DNA of 64,000 bases from Hoplostethus atlanticus. Lineage: Eukaryota > Chordata > Actinopteri > Trachichthyiformes > Trachichthyidae. Numbering within the stretch: position 1 is the first letter of the stretch; each line of letters opens with the position of its first letter. Positions 25,718 through 37,930 of this stretch are shown in pieces. The stretch spans positions 3,810,001 to 3,874,000 of the forward strand of contig JAXDDX010000013.1 of NCBI GenBank assembly GCA_034670405.1, written 5' to 3'. Below the pieces are notes generated by a model. It did not search any database. It had not been told where the DNA came from and worked only from the letters and a program-made list of their open reading frames with translations. Position numbers and translations under genes: made by a program.

Positions 25718-26095
25718 CTTTCCTGGGAAAAATCCTCTGGCACACTGGAAGTGATGTGTTTTGTTTCTAGCAGCAGCAACAGCAGGTATTCACAGGTAAG
25801 GTCACAGAGGGCTGGAGTCAAGAAGGCAAGGAAACACCCTGGACAGGTTGCCAGTCCATCACAGGGCGAACGTAGATAGACAAACACACTCACACCTAAG
25901 GGCAACTTAGAGTCTCCAATCCATCTGACTTGTCTTTGGACTGTGGGAGGAAACCCATGTGAACTCAGGAAGAAACTCAGAAACTCAAACTTCAAAATCT
26001 AAGGAAAAAGACGTCACAGTACTGGACACACTGTTTGATTGACAGGTGATCTCTGGGAAGTGCAGTGCAGAAACACCACAGCGCTGAGACTGAGC
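25718..26095 (+). repeat. R1 copy split by a nested repeat
   Basis: Left R1 part TCTTTCCTGGGAAAAATCCT at 25719; right part GGACACACTGTTTGATTGAC at 26022. Between them (about 25806-25968) sits a different widespread fish repeat: CCCTGGACAGGTTGCCAGTC, then TTTGGACTGTGGGAGGAAAC. Confidence 0.75.
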
Positions 26096-26099
26096 GCCA

Positions 26100-28700
26100 A
26101 AGATGGAGACTAAATAAAAAAAGAGCTGAGCGACCAGAGAAACTCAGCCGATGTCAGGGACAGATTGATTGATTGGATTTCGCAAAATAAACACTACGGA
26201 GAAGTTGATCCCAGCCATTCAAAGCTTCTCAGTTCTCTGAGATGTTTTTATTTTTGAAAGGCTACAGGAAACAGGCTTCTCGATAACTTAAATAAGCCTA
26301 TTCAGAACACCATGGTCTATTTTCTGTCACTAATTCAGTCTTACACTCTCATTCCCATTCCCAGCCCTCAGGTGGAACGTTCTGTCGCCATGGAAACACA
26401 TGATGGATTCTCAGAATACGACTCGGTAGCTCAATACTGTCGTTCAACGTAGAAGAAGGCTCGTTGAGGAGCAGAGCTGTTTCGGCTTTCCTTACTGCAG
26501 TCTTCCCAAACCTGTTGATACTAGTTAGGATTCACCTGACCAGCTTCAGTCGACTGAAACTACTACAACTTTCCTTTGCTTGAGAATAACCCGAGAATAT
26601 TGACCTGGACAAAGTCACTGACAAACATGACAATGAAATCCAGAAACTTGAACTTGCATTACACCTAATGTGAATTGGTAAATAAATTCACCATAATTCA
26701 GCTGAAAGCTCTTGTGTTTTTTTTTTTTACGGTATTGACAATCAGCACTGCATTTTCTATTCCCTAATAATATAATAAAAATAAACAGTGGTCCCAGTTT
26801 GGTTAGAAGTGATCGGTAGGTAGGCCTATTGGTTGTGATATTTAAGTTCTACTTGATGTTTTTGTTCCTTGAGCTGGTTACACGGCTTGGTTAGGACACT
26901 AAAATACTGCATCAGCCCAATTGCCACCTCCAGGCTTTACACCCCGAAGGGACTGATCTTTTGCTTCGCTTTATCCTCGGTGATGTTTTTCCCGGCTTAA
27001 AAACATGAAACTGACTAACGTGGAGCCCAAAGGAGAAAGACAAAGCGAAGGAGACGCTGCCCGGTCAGCAGTCCTGCCCCGGGGTCTGTGTTGAGCACCA
27101 CGGACAGCTCCCCGCTCGTATCACACCTCACCTCATTAACGGATTTGATCTTTAACCGCTTGTCAAGTAAAGTGTTGATTTTCAAAGAGGGCTAGAACTT
27201 CGCACACTATCTTTAGGTTGCTTTAATGAGGATGACAGCAGCGTGCAGGGCTGTAAGGAGAGCAACTGGACAACTTGACCCTTTAGGGGCTCCGTATTGT
27301 AGTCATTCATAAACTGAGGTTGTGTCTTAGTGGGTAGCGTTGTAGCCTCACAACCAGAAGGTCGTGGGTTTGATTCCCGGTCCTTCCTGTGTGCAGTGTG
27401 CATGTTCTCTCTGTTTCCTCCCACAGTCCAAAGACATGTAAGTCAGGTGGACTGGATTTTCCCAGGTATTAATGTGAGTGTCTGTCAATCTGTGTCAACC
27501 CTGTGATGGACTGCCTGTTCAGGGTGTCTCTCCGCCTTCCACCCAATGCATGCTGGGCCATGTGTGGTGTTGGGGAGTGTTTTCACTACATGTAATTGAA
27601 GTAGTTTAGCTATCTGTAATCAATTTCTTGTAGTTCATCACTTTTCAATGAGCCGTAGCGAACTAACTGCAACTACCAGCTGCCCAGGGTGTCTCCCTGC
27701 TTTCTACCCAATGCATGCTGGGATAGGCTCCAGTCCCTCGTGACCCTGAAATGGATTGAGCTGGTATAGAGTATGAATGAATGAATGTTTTGCATGAAGG
27801 ATATCAGATTTGTGACTCCCATCCATTTAACTGTGTAATACCTTTATGCAGTGATGAAGCGATAAATAAAATAGGGTAAACAATCCAGCCAGGTGCTCAC
27901 CCTAAGGCACCAATACCTCAAATATGAACCGAAATAAGTTATATTTTCAGAAACCAATTAATTTATACTTTTTCTCCTAAAAAGACCCTAAGGTCACATG
28001 ACTTACACCAGTCTGACTCTACTTACCCTGATGTCTAAGTGTATGTTTGTGTAAGTGTATGTGAAAGTGAGTATTTCAAGAGCTTTCTGAGCCACAACTC
28101 CGCCGTTGAATACTGTGTGTTTTTCTCTTTTCCCGCTGAGCTGCGTCTGTCACATCTGTTTGCGATAGTGATTAAAAATGGAACTAATTTCCTTAATCCG
28201 TGGAATCGCGTTGTGCTTAGTTTGGCATCCTTTCATTACGGACTCGAGCGGCTGGTTGCTACCGAAATAACAGGCTCCGCCGAGCAGAACAATCCAATAA
28301 AAAAGTTTAATGTTTAATCAACATTTTCCCTGCTATCTCTCTGTCTTTCAGATAACCTTGAAGTGCCGAGAAGATAATGCGTTCTTCAGCTCTTGGCTGG
28401 TGGGGGATACGGTGAAACTTCGCGGGATGCTGGCTGACTTTTATTCAGTGGTTTCTGAGTCTGTTAAAGTCTCTATTTGATATTGGATTTATTACTTTAG
28501 ACTTGAGCAGGTTAGTGGTAGTGTGGCTGGACATGTGTGTCTAAAAGTCTCCAAAAGATGGCAGTATGGGCTTATGGCTGATGATCAGTTTCCTCCTCAA
28601 GTAATAACAATCTTTATTTATACAGACGTTTGCAAAGTCACAAAAGTCATTAAGTGCTTCCAAAAAAACCTGAATCATCAACTTAGATCAATAAAAAAAA
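26100..28700. other. Noncoding stretch
   Basis: Apart from the SINE at 27318-27545 and a related GACCCTGAAATGGATTGAGC end at 27740, only unique sequence without coding character. Confidence 0.55.
27318..27545 (+). repeat. tRNA-derived SINE-like repeat
   Basis: Begins TTAGTGGGTAGCGTTGTAGC and has a B-box-like GGTTTGATTCC at 27367-27377, then TGCATGTTCTC, CCCACAGTCCAAAGACATG and a DNA-repeat tail. This is the reverse orientation of the family nested at 25806. Not a functional tRNA: no cloverleaf or acceptor stem. Confidence 0.7.
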
Positions 28701-28720
28701 CAATGAAAAAATAGTAAATA

Positions 28721-29035
28721 AGGTGTGTGTGTGTGTGTGTGTGTGTGTGGAAGGAGTATGCAATAACAAGAATTACAAAGACGCCTCTCTCCACACAAAG
28801 ATCAAACTAAATAATGTTTTTCATATTCTGACCTGCAGGTGTGTATGTGTGTGTGTGTGCGCGTGTGTGTGCGTGTGTGTGTGCGTGTGCGCGCGCGTGT
28901 GCGCGCGTGTATGTGTGTGCGTGTGCTGGTGGGGGAATAGTCCCCACTTCCTGTCCTGAGGGGCATGCCGGTCATGCACTTCCCTCAGGAGAAAGTTTCT
29001 CACGCTGGAGTATGGTGAGCACGGCCACAAGGACA

Positions 29036-29091
<56 letters not shown>
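28721..29091 (+). repeat. GT/GC-rich array and (AC)n
   Basis: GT run at 28723-28748, a mixed GT/GCGC alternating purine-pyrimidine tract at 28841-28926, and an AC run at 29034-29090. The 28841-28926 tract is fully alternating and a candidate Z-DNA former. Confidence 0.9.
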
Positions 29092-29092
<1 letters not shown>

Positions 29093-29099
29093 CACATGC

Positions 29100-31130
29100 A
29101 TACAGGACAGACATAGTAACACTGAATGCATTTTCAGGTATGTACACTCAAACACACACAATGTCTCTCATACAGGCCACATTTATATTATTTATAACTC
29201 TTTTTCTTTACACTTAATAAATATTATTATGTGTATTTTGTGTATTTTTGTGTAATTAAGTATTTTGTAATAAAAGCATTCTCACTTATTTCATATTGCA
29301 GGTGTTTCATCTTTTGGTAGATTTTCCTATGATACATATTTCCATTCATTCATTTTTTCTGGGTCTCAGTATGTTATTATAGTTATTTCACACTGACTTT
29401 CATTCATACATTTCAACTTAATGTGGAACACTGTGGCTGTGTTTGCTTTATTCTTATTTATCTTCTATTTTTCTTCACTGTGTTCTGTTGTGATGACCCA
29501 GTTTCCCCTCGAGGATCATTAAAGTTTCACATGAACTTAAATGCATTCAGATAAGCATGATTGGGACGGATAAGGCAAAGTAAACTGGAAGTCATTCAGT
29601 ATTTGGTTTGGCGTTGCTTTGATGCACAATAAATGCATGAAGGCAGCACTCATGCACCAAGTACAATTTCTTCAATACTTCCTGTCATCTGCTGTCATCC
29701 TTCTTCAATAACTCAATTATCTCTCATAGCGACTAAATATACAGAGTTTCTCCCTGAGATCTCCCTCAGTATCAGCTGCTAAATGTATTGTGTAGTTTTA
29801 TTAAGTATTTCTGATAAAGTACCTTAATACCCATGTATTGGATGCTGGGGGACAGGGTCAGTTATAATACTAATGACATCCTGGGTATCAATGGAGAGCT
29901 TTAGAGAAGAGAAGATTCATTTATCCGCATTTCAGGTGCACACATGCACCAACACACACAACACACGCAAGGGGGAAGTGGCCGCCGAACACAACACACA
30001 CACATGCAGGTAGGGTGTCCAAAATGAATGGGTCCTCTGCATTTTCCCATCCCCGCCGACCTTCCTCCAGGGGCAGCCAGGGAGCAGTGGGCAGCCCTCT
30101 TTTGTCTTTCGGTGTCCCGGGGACCAATTCCAGGTGTAGGTCCTCGTCGTGGTCAGGGACAGGACAGGATGTTGCATGTTTTTAGATGGGGTTCTTTATA
30201 GGAGGAGACCCATGTGAGCACGGGGAGAACATGCAAACTCCACACAGAAAGGCCCCGGAGATAACCCACCTGGGCACCCCAGAGTCAACAGTGCCCCAGG
30301 CGGGAATCGAACCCAGGACTTTCTTGTTGTGAGGAAGCAGTGCAAGCACTGCGCCACCATGATCACGCCACTTTAGTGTCCCTTGATGGTCTAAATGCTG
30401 TTTCAGAGGCTTTTACACCCTGGCGAGGTCATAAGTCTGGAGGAAAGATGAAAGTCCAAAAACATTGGTGTCTGTGTTGACCTTCAAAAACCCCTATCAG
30501 TCGAACTCTGGACAGCGAGGACCATCAGACCAGCTTTCGTCCCTCCATCTGGGAAGAGGTACTCTATCCAAGGAAAGGTCAGAGTGACGTTCATCCCAGA
30601 ATTCCTGATGAAAGAGTTGAATCGGTTTAAGCCAAAACTCTTAACCACAAGTGTTACACAGACATTGGGATCGCAGTGTCAGACGACTCCTGGGAGTTTG
30701 AAAGCAACAGAGAGTCAAGTATGGACACTTGGCCTCTTCAACAGAAATTGTTTTTATTGCCTTTCCAAGAGGAGAAAGATTTGGTTTAAAGAGAGTCGCA
30801 AAATCTTTGGCATATAAAATAAATAATAATAAAATAATAAATAATATTTTTAGTGTGAATATCAATATTTCAAAGAGGAATTATGGCGTCTCTCCATCAG
30901 ATGGATCTCCATCACCACTGATAGAGCCCAGCCTGGTTAAAGACCTAATGGTGCGTTCACACTGCGAGCAACACAAAAAGTCACCCATAGTCCATTCATG
31001 TTTTGGAGAGCCTGAGTGACCAGGGAAACTCGGCCTGTCAACAAGCTTTTCGGCCGAGAAAAGTTGGCCACCGATGAACTTTTAGAGGTCATCGGACATC
31101 AACAGCCAATCATATCTGCGTGCTTTCTCT
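29100..31130. other. Noncoding stretch
   Basis: AT-rich 29160-29500, SINE copy at 30195, and GGTGCGTTCACACTGCGAGC (30950) which looks like a MITE terminus followed by AACTCGGCC. No gene found. Confidence 0.5.
30195..30362 (-). repeat. SINE-like repeat, other copy
   Basis: Contains GGGGAGAACATGCAAACTCC, ACACAGAAAGG and, near the end, GGGAATCGAACCCAGGACT, the reverse of a B box. Same family as 27318-27545, opposite orientation. Confidence 0.7.
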
Positions 31131-31137
31131 ATCCAAC

Positions 31138-31186
31138 CATCCATTCATCCATCCATCCATCCATCCATCCATCCATCCATCCATCC
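31138..31186 (+). repeat. (ATCC)n microsatellite
   Basis: About eleven ATCC units. Confidence 0.95.
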
Positions 31187-31400
31187 TCCTCTTTGGGTGT
31201 CTTCCTGTGAGGATGGGTCACAAGTGCTACTTCCTCCACTGGTGTCACAGGAGTCAAGGGGTGAAAGTTTAATAGCTGGCTGATTTTTTTCCTGTGTGTG
31301 TGTGCATGTAAAAACAGAGGAAGAGAGGGTGAGTGGGAGTGTTTGCGAGACCCTGGGGAAGACGGAGGGCCCAAAGTGTAAAGAGAGACTAGAAGCAGCT

Positions 31401-31524
<124 letters not shown>

Positions 31525-31619
31525 GGGATAGAGGTCACGATCTTCCCTCAACATTTTCTTGGGAAACACTGGTGGATGGGAATCTCCACACGCTGTCTCT
31601 AGCTGTCATGTAAACACAC

Positions 31620-33980
31620 ATTCACGTGCGCACACACACATCCAAGAGTTGTGAGGACTTATGCCGCTTGATGTTCCCCAGGGTAAGATTGCACAAACCC
31701 TCCCACACACCCTCTTTTCCGCCCTTCACACACACACACACACACGCACTCACTTTATATTTTCCCCTCCACTCCGTCTTGGGTGTGCTGGTCCCCCAGG
31801 CTGTGGCCTCTCAGCTGGGATACAGCAGCAAATGGAGTCCCAGGCTCCACATACAAGCTCCATAACCTTTCGAACCCGTGTGGCAAAGCCGAGGCTTTCA
31901 GGTGACGCAACACCCCCTCTGGCCACAATGTTAGAGGCAATGGATCGCATTTCTAAATGTACGACTTCCGGCCATCTTACAGAAGAAGAAGAATTTATAT
32001 AATGTATAATAGTAATAGTACATTTGGCTAATCGCAAATTATTAATTAAAGAATACACATCATCACATCATCAGCATAAGGTCCAAACCCGAGTGCCGCC
32101 CGAGTCACAACCCACAACCCGACCCAAACTGACAGTCTTTGTAGGGCCACACAATGCTAGCTAGTGACTCGTAGGTTATGTTTCAGTATAACTGGTTTAA
32201 TCTAATGCAGCTGGGCTACAGCTAGCCAGATGTTAGCACTCTTCCTAACAACCTGTACAGTAGCTAACCAGCTACCTCTAACGCTACAACCACTTAGGAA
32301 ACGATACGGTGATGTGGTGATCTAGCTATCGACTAATATAGCTGGATACTTCACGGTGTGTTTCATTTGAATTGAAGACATGTTTGATGTTTGTTTTCAT
32401 GTCACTTCATGTGTCAGTGTAGGAGGAGGGTAGAGAGAGATAGTTTTTGGCTAGGTTGGCTAGCTTGAGTCTTCCCTAGTTTCATTTACAAGTTATCTAC
32501 TGGGAAGTATCAACAAAAAATATCCGCATCAGCCTTCAAAAGCCGATATCGGTCACACCAATAGTTTTTTCCTTGAGTCTGAGTTCCACAAGTGTGGGTT
32601 CTTGTGTGTCAGCCAATCTTCCGCCTTTGCCCATCTTGTTTCTCTTTTCCCTTTATTCATTGTTCTCCTCCTCCCTCTTTTCCAGCATCTTTTCCATTCT
32701 GTCCAGTAGCTCTTTAATTAAGAGGATTACAATTAGAGATGACAAGCGATAATAGATGATAAAGCTTTAATGGCTCAATTACCACACACATACACACACA
32801 CACACACACACCATTTAATCCAAATACTCATGGTGGATCATTCTGACTTCTTTATTCTTTCTTGTCTTTTTCTCTTCATTTTCTGTCTTTTTCTCCCCAT
32901 CTTTTCTCTCTCTCTCTCCATCTTTTGTCTTTTCCTGTCTGTCTTACTCATCCTGTTTTTCTCTTCTTCTCCCTCTCTCTCTCTCTCTTTCTAATACGCA
33001 GAGATCCCCTTTGGGACTACAGTGGAGATGTTTTCTACTAGATCAAAGCTGTCTGAGTAACTGAGACGACGTGGCTTCTGGACAATCCTTTCATCCCGTT
33101 ATATTAACAACTTGTTAAAACAGCCAAACAAACTTCTGAAAGTCGGTTCACGAATTGGCTGGGAGCGACTTCCTTTCCAAAGGAACTGTTGGGCAGAGAA
33201 GAGAACGGGGCTCCAGATAAACCAAGAGCAGGGGTTCCTGGTCTGGCTTGAGCAGAAAGGGAGCTGCTACACTTTATTTACACATTTAGAAGAGGATATC
33301 GGGAGTGGGTTCCATCGGTTTTCATGGATATCCGCGGTTGAGGGATGATTATGGTAAAAAAAGAATCACCTCAAAAGCCCAGCGGCGGCGCATTTCTCTT
33401 TGATGGTGATAGCACACACACACTGTACACACACAAAAAGGTCCTCATCAAAATAGTATTAGTCCATTCCTTTATGACTCGGCTAATGGAGCGTACTATA
33501 CTTTGTATTAGTACAAAGTATAACTGGCCTATTTCTACATTGTACTATCTCTGTTCTGCTCATTTCAGGTTGAGACGTCAAAAAACCTGTCATGACATTC
33601 ATTTAAGAAACTGTGTTGGGTAGGTGTAGTTTTAAAATATGAATGACTGAAGAGTTTTAATCCCCCATGGTTCTCAACTGACTAGTAAAACTATCATTAC
33701 ACCTGTAATTACCACGCCGGACCTTCAACAGACCCATCCTTGAAGGTATAGGTACCATTTGTGTTTTCTTTCACTATTCAGAAGTGATGGAATTACTTCA
33801 AAGAAAAGATCAGACATTTTGAGCAGCGGTTTGGCCTTGAAGTGACAAAGTGTTGAGCTGCATTCAATCCTCAATATTTATTACCAGTTATATAATTCTG
33901 AAGAGTCATTCTCCATTCTTGGTGTCTTTAGTTACCGAGCTTTACGGTTTCAGTGCTGTACTGATACCAAGACAGATACC
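31620..33980. other. Noncoding stretch
   Basis: Short AC tracts, a TC/TTTC-rich tract (32860-32995), an R3 fragment and an 11-bp hairpin (TATACTTTGTA at 33497, TACAAAGTATA at 33512). Two short ORFs at 33112-33348 and 33345-33623 have no recognisable motif. Confidence 0.5.
32495..32570 (+). repeat. R3 fragment
   Basis: AAAATATCCGCATCAGCCTT then CAAAAGCCGATATCGGTCAC. Related short fragments occur at 22795-22855, 30460-30500 and 46310-46350 (GCCTTCAAAA core). Confidence 0.5.
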
Positions 33981-33988
33981 ACTATCAC

Positions 33989-34619
33989 AGGGTACTGAAC
34001 AGGGAGATGGAGAGGCTGGCAAGAAAAGCCAAGCAGCTTGAGAGAGAGAAGATCACCCTGGCCAACCTCCTCTCCAGGGAGGACTGGCTCAGCGAGAAGA
34101 AAGAGGTAGAGGAGAGGGGCAGGCTAGATAAAGGATGAGGATGTGGCCACAAATTAGTTGCATCCTACAGATTGTCCACTGTCTGATCTATCAAGATTTC
34201 CATTTTTCTTCTAACAAGTGAAAGAACACCAACAACTGCAGCTCAGGATCACCAGGGAGCAAGGAGGTCTCTGTGCCAGGATCCAAATCTGCAGAGATGA
34301 AAAGGTCCTGGCTCGTAAGACGGAGCAGCTCGCCATGAAGAGGGAATGGACAGGAAGATGGAGGCAGAAACCGAAAAATATGTATTGAAAAATAAAGGAG
34401 GCAGTGGTCAGCAAGATGAAAAAGGCCCTGGAGATGGAAAAGCACAGCATTTTGAAAGAAAGAGAGGCTTTCCAATTGGAGAGGGACAACATGGTCAAAG
34501 AAAGAGAAGACATGATGAGGACATGAAAGAAAAGGCAGGGATTCAGAAGACGAGGGATGCTTTCCTCAAAGAGGCGGACAAGACCAAGATGGAGAAGCTG
34601 AATGACTGTGAATACTGAC
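33989..34619 (+). pseudogene. Decayed coiled-coil coding remnant
   Basis: From 33995 the frame reads LNREMERLARKAKQLEREKI then TLANLLSREDWLSEKKEVEE, ending at TGA 34136-34138. Charged, heptad-like coding continues in shifted frames: EHQQLQLRITREQG (34209 on), RDEKVLARKTEQLAMKRE (34297 on), then KKALEMEKHSILKEREAFQL (34417 on) and LKEADKTKMEKLND (to 34613). Codon composition is Glu/Lys/Arg rich and unlike the surroundings. At least three frame changes or stops mean it is not a working gene. The parent gene was not recognised; a retrocopy or a dead exon cluster both fit. Confidence 0.55.
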
Positions 34620-35559
34620 AGGCAGAGCAATCACAATACTGGACACTGATTGGTCGACAACTGCAGCTCCTCTAGTTCAACTGAGGTCAACCAGCTGATT
34701 GGAGGCTTTCCAGTTCAAATGCTGCAAACTGGCCTGATGAGATTTTTTTTTGAAAAAGCAATAACTTAACATTAAGTTAACCTGGTGGGCCTGTTGGACA
34801 TTTGGGCTAACAGTGATATGAATTGACTGAGTTGGAATATGGCTATTTCCTGGACATAGTTGAAATTGAGCACCCATTCTGATTCCTCCCAATTTCCTTT
34901 TGTAACCTGGCCAGGATTGAGTTGACTGATTTTCTTCCCTCTTCATATATATTTATTTTTTCTGCACAACATTTTATGCGTTATGCTTTATTTTCTGCTT
35001 TTCGTGTTCTTGATCATCATTTTTATATTCTACTCTCATTATCCCACGGGTCCTATAACAAATGAGATATTGCATGGGGCTTCCCCATACAAGCCTCTGG
35101 TCTGCCTCTGGTCTTTGTGTGCAGAGACAGCCTTCCCTGTTGATGCTGATTTTACTGTCGGTGATTAAATGAAACGCTTCATTACGCTTCGTCTACACAA
35201 CCAGGACACTATAAACTAAAAAAAAACATCTTTGAAAATAGAAAGCCCACGCAGCTCCCTAATACTCACGCGGCTTTAATTTGACCTACATTTTTCCCGT
35301 GTCGTTTTTTATGCATTATGTGTGATTTCTGCATGAAAATACAACCGCAAGTCTCTCTGTGTGGCTCTCTGCCGTGCGGGTTGAGCGCCATAACACCGTA
35401 GCTGCGTCCCGAATGACCTGACAGGACTGTGTATGTGATGTATAGGCATTTCCTCTCCTCCTGTCTCCAGTATAAACACCAGCATCCCATAACGCGTCGG
35501 ATGAGGGAAGACCCAAAGTAACAGCCTGCGTCAAATGCCGGGTAAGTGTTGCGAGGAGT

Positions 35560-37850
35560 GCGAAGGCTCTGCTGTTTTAATCCTCATTTCATAGCATCCG
35601 CAGCGTGGTGTCACACGATGTCTTCAGCGTGCACCTCGCTAGCCCCGACAGGCTCCCGATCTGTCCTAAAGAGAGACCTTTCAAAAATCTGGGAATTTAC
35701 GCTCCCCTTACTTCTTGGTGAAAATATGTGCATGATAAAATATGACTCAAGAGAGAGTCTGGATAAATAGGACACCCTCTTTAATTCGGCATACATATAA
35801 TCTCCCAAGCAATATTTTATTTCAATAAAATCTCACCTTTTAGAATTGGTTCACGCTGCTCATCACGGTGTATTTTGGTGGAAGGAGGACATGCGTCTCT
35901 GTTCCAAAAGTTGAAATTTCATTGAGATCAAATGTTGCTCGGTGGGTTTTATGCATGCCGAATCAAAGAATTGCACCTAAAAATTCGGAAATGATATTAA
36001 GTCATACTTAAGGAGGTATGTGCGGTTACTGATAACCAGGAAAACATTACATTGCCAGATTTTTGAATAGAATTTGGTTTCACGTTTTCTCCATCCGAGA
36101 GAACAGAACGCATTGGCGCTTTATGAAAGACATCCGTTCTCCGGATTGGTTTTACAACATCCTGGCAAAGGCATAGCTGAGACATTTTGCTTTTTTCTTC
36201 TATTATTATTACAATTATGCACCTCCAACGTGCAAGAATATCAGTATCTTACAGTTTGCCATCTTTTCTGGCATTATAGTCGACAGCAGCGGTTAGTAAT
36301 GGTTCAGTGCGCTCTGCTGGTCGCATCCTCCGCCTTTTATTCCCAGTATCAAGGCAAAGCCATTCCACGTGTAATCCTGCTTCCTCTAAAATTCAGTGTT
36401 TTGGTTTTTTTCCACTTGGTGATTTTACAACAAGGCAAGATATAGGCTAGCGAATCTTGTCGAAATGAGATTATGGGTTAGGGGAAATACTACAGGTATT
36501 GGCCTAAGCCTACACACGAAGAGGAATACTATCTTTAAAATAGGCTACAGCACCTTTATCATATTGAAATGGGATGTTTTGTTTTGGATGCCTATATAGG
36601 CCTTCCTATCTATTATAATGTAAAAGATTCCAGGGTGAGACTACTTGACTTCAGTTCGGCCTTAAAGGTTTTTCAGCAGTTTCTGTGACACCTAAGCAAC
36701 ATTTTGTAAAATTAATAACCAGACTCACTAGATGGCTTTGAGTGCCTTTTAATTCATATCAAACGCCTCTGTGTATTGTAAAATCCTTGACAAAATAAAA
36801 ATAGTTTCACTCATTACAAAGTAACCTATATCTTAAGCCAAATAGGCTATATAAACAAATAAGTCAATATTATTTCACACGTAAAGTGTATCTACGACTG
36901 GCATGTTCCTACATAGGTCGTTGAGTAAGCCTATAATACACCACCATCCCACCACTAAACTGGTGCAAGTTTGGAAACCTGATAGGAGAGCTGCGTCAAG
37001 CTAGCTAAATTAGACATATAATACCGGAAGTAAGGCAATTTTACCTTCAAAATAAAAGGTGTGGAATTTGGCACTCATGAAAGGATAAAATGAAACCGTA
37101 ATAAAAATAATAATATAACAATAATAAAAGAATTGGCTCGATAAAGCAGCAAAATTGTAATAGAATACACCAAACAAAATAAAAAAGAAACAAACAGACA
37201 AAAAACAGAATAAAACTAAGAATAGAGCTGTATTTGTCTGTCTAATGTCTATGTATTCAGCCCACAGATTAGGAATTAAGCAGGGATGTAAAAGAATGAG
37301 AGAGAATGGGGGGTAGTGAACATAACACAACTGACAATGCCAGCACTAGAACATGTTAGGTAGGTTAGGTCATGTTAGGTCATGTACATTAAGAAAATAT
37401 ATGAAATAGGCAATAAGAAATAAGTAAACACCCAAAAATATCTATATATTAATTATATAACAAATGAGAAGGTCATGCAAATATGAAGAAACCAGCTGTA
37501 TACATCTTGCATAGGTCTATATATGTATTAATATGATATCAATATCAAAATATTGTGAAAAAAACCCCCCTCAGCAATCGTATTTTAATTTACTACAGAT
37601 TCCTCCTTAAATGCATTCTTTACTTCCCTCTGTGGTTTGGATTACTAAAAAAAATTGCAACATATTCGTCAATAAGGGTTTTATTTTGAAGGTTGTAACC
37701 GGAAGTCGTATATTATATCGGCGCTGACTTGACACTATCAGGGTAGAGGCAGCAGTATGCGGAGCAGCTGATGTACTGGCGGGGCTAAAAATAATCAGCC
37801 TTTTCCCTCTTACTCTCTCTATATTGTGTTTCTTTTCCCTTCTCTCTCCC
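35560..37850. other. Promoter-like module, copy B
   Basis: Diverged duplicate of 13.7-15.9 kb. Shared landmarks are CTCTTTAATTCG (35779), TTATTTCAATAAA (35818), AAAGTTGAAATTT followed by GTTGCTCGGTG (35907), ATTGCCAGATTT (36051), an inward CCGGAAGT...CTTCAAAATAAAA (37024) and an outward TTTTATTTTGAAGG...CCGGAAGT (37679). No coding exon was found in it. It ends at the E-box/MEF2 site described separately. It may be a duplicated bidirectional promoter or a repeat family with inverted ends. Confidence 0.5.
37785..37794 (+). promoter_or_regulatory. MEF2/TATA-like box, candidate abcc9 promoter
   Basis: CTAAAAATAA matches the MEF2 consensus perfectly and could serve as a TATA-like element. A CAGCTG E-box sits 14 bases upstream at 37765-37770, the spacing and pairing usual for muscle promoters. 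SUR2 is a muscle-type receptor, which fits, but promoter activity is inference. Confidence 0.4.
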
Positions 37851-37881
37851 CCCTCTCTGATTTCTAACTTCTAAAATCCAG

Positions 37882-37930
37882 GTACCCGGAATGAAACGGT
37901 GCCAATAAGGATCTTTTTTCTCCCTCCAAG
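37882..37930 (+). other. Candidate abcc9 5' noncoding exon (end at strong donor)
   Basis: The donor ctccaag|gtaagt at 37931 is strong. Upstream there is either a first exon starting about 30 bases after the MEF2/TATA-like box (about 37815), or an internal exon beginning after aaaatccag at 37881, which has a long pyrimidine tract. It holds a six-codon upstream ORF (ATG 37891, TAA 37906-37908). Splicing from here to the acceptor at 40679 would give a 2.7 kb intron. Confidence 0.4.

Noticed and set aside
27318..27400. tRNA gene
   Set aside because: Only a B-box-like motif and weak A box; no cloverleaf or terminator. It is a SINE head, as is 56988-56998.
33112..33623. Two plus-strand ORFs of 78 and 92 codons
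   Set aside because: No family resemblance and no codon signal; second runs through an AC tract.
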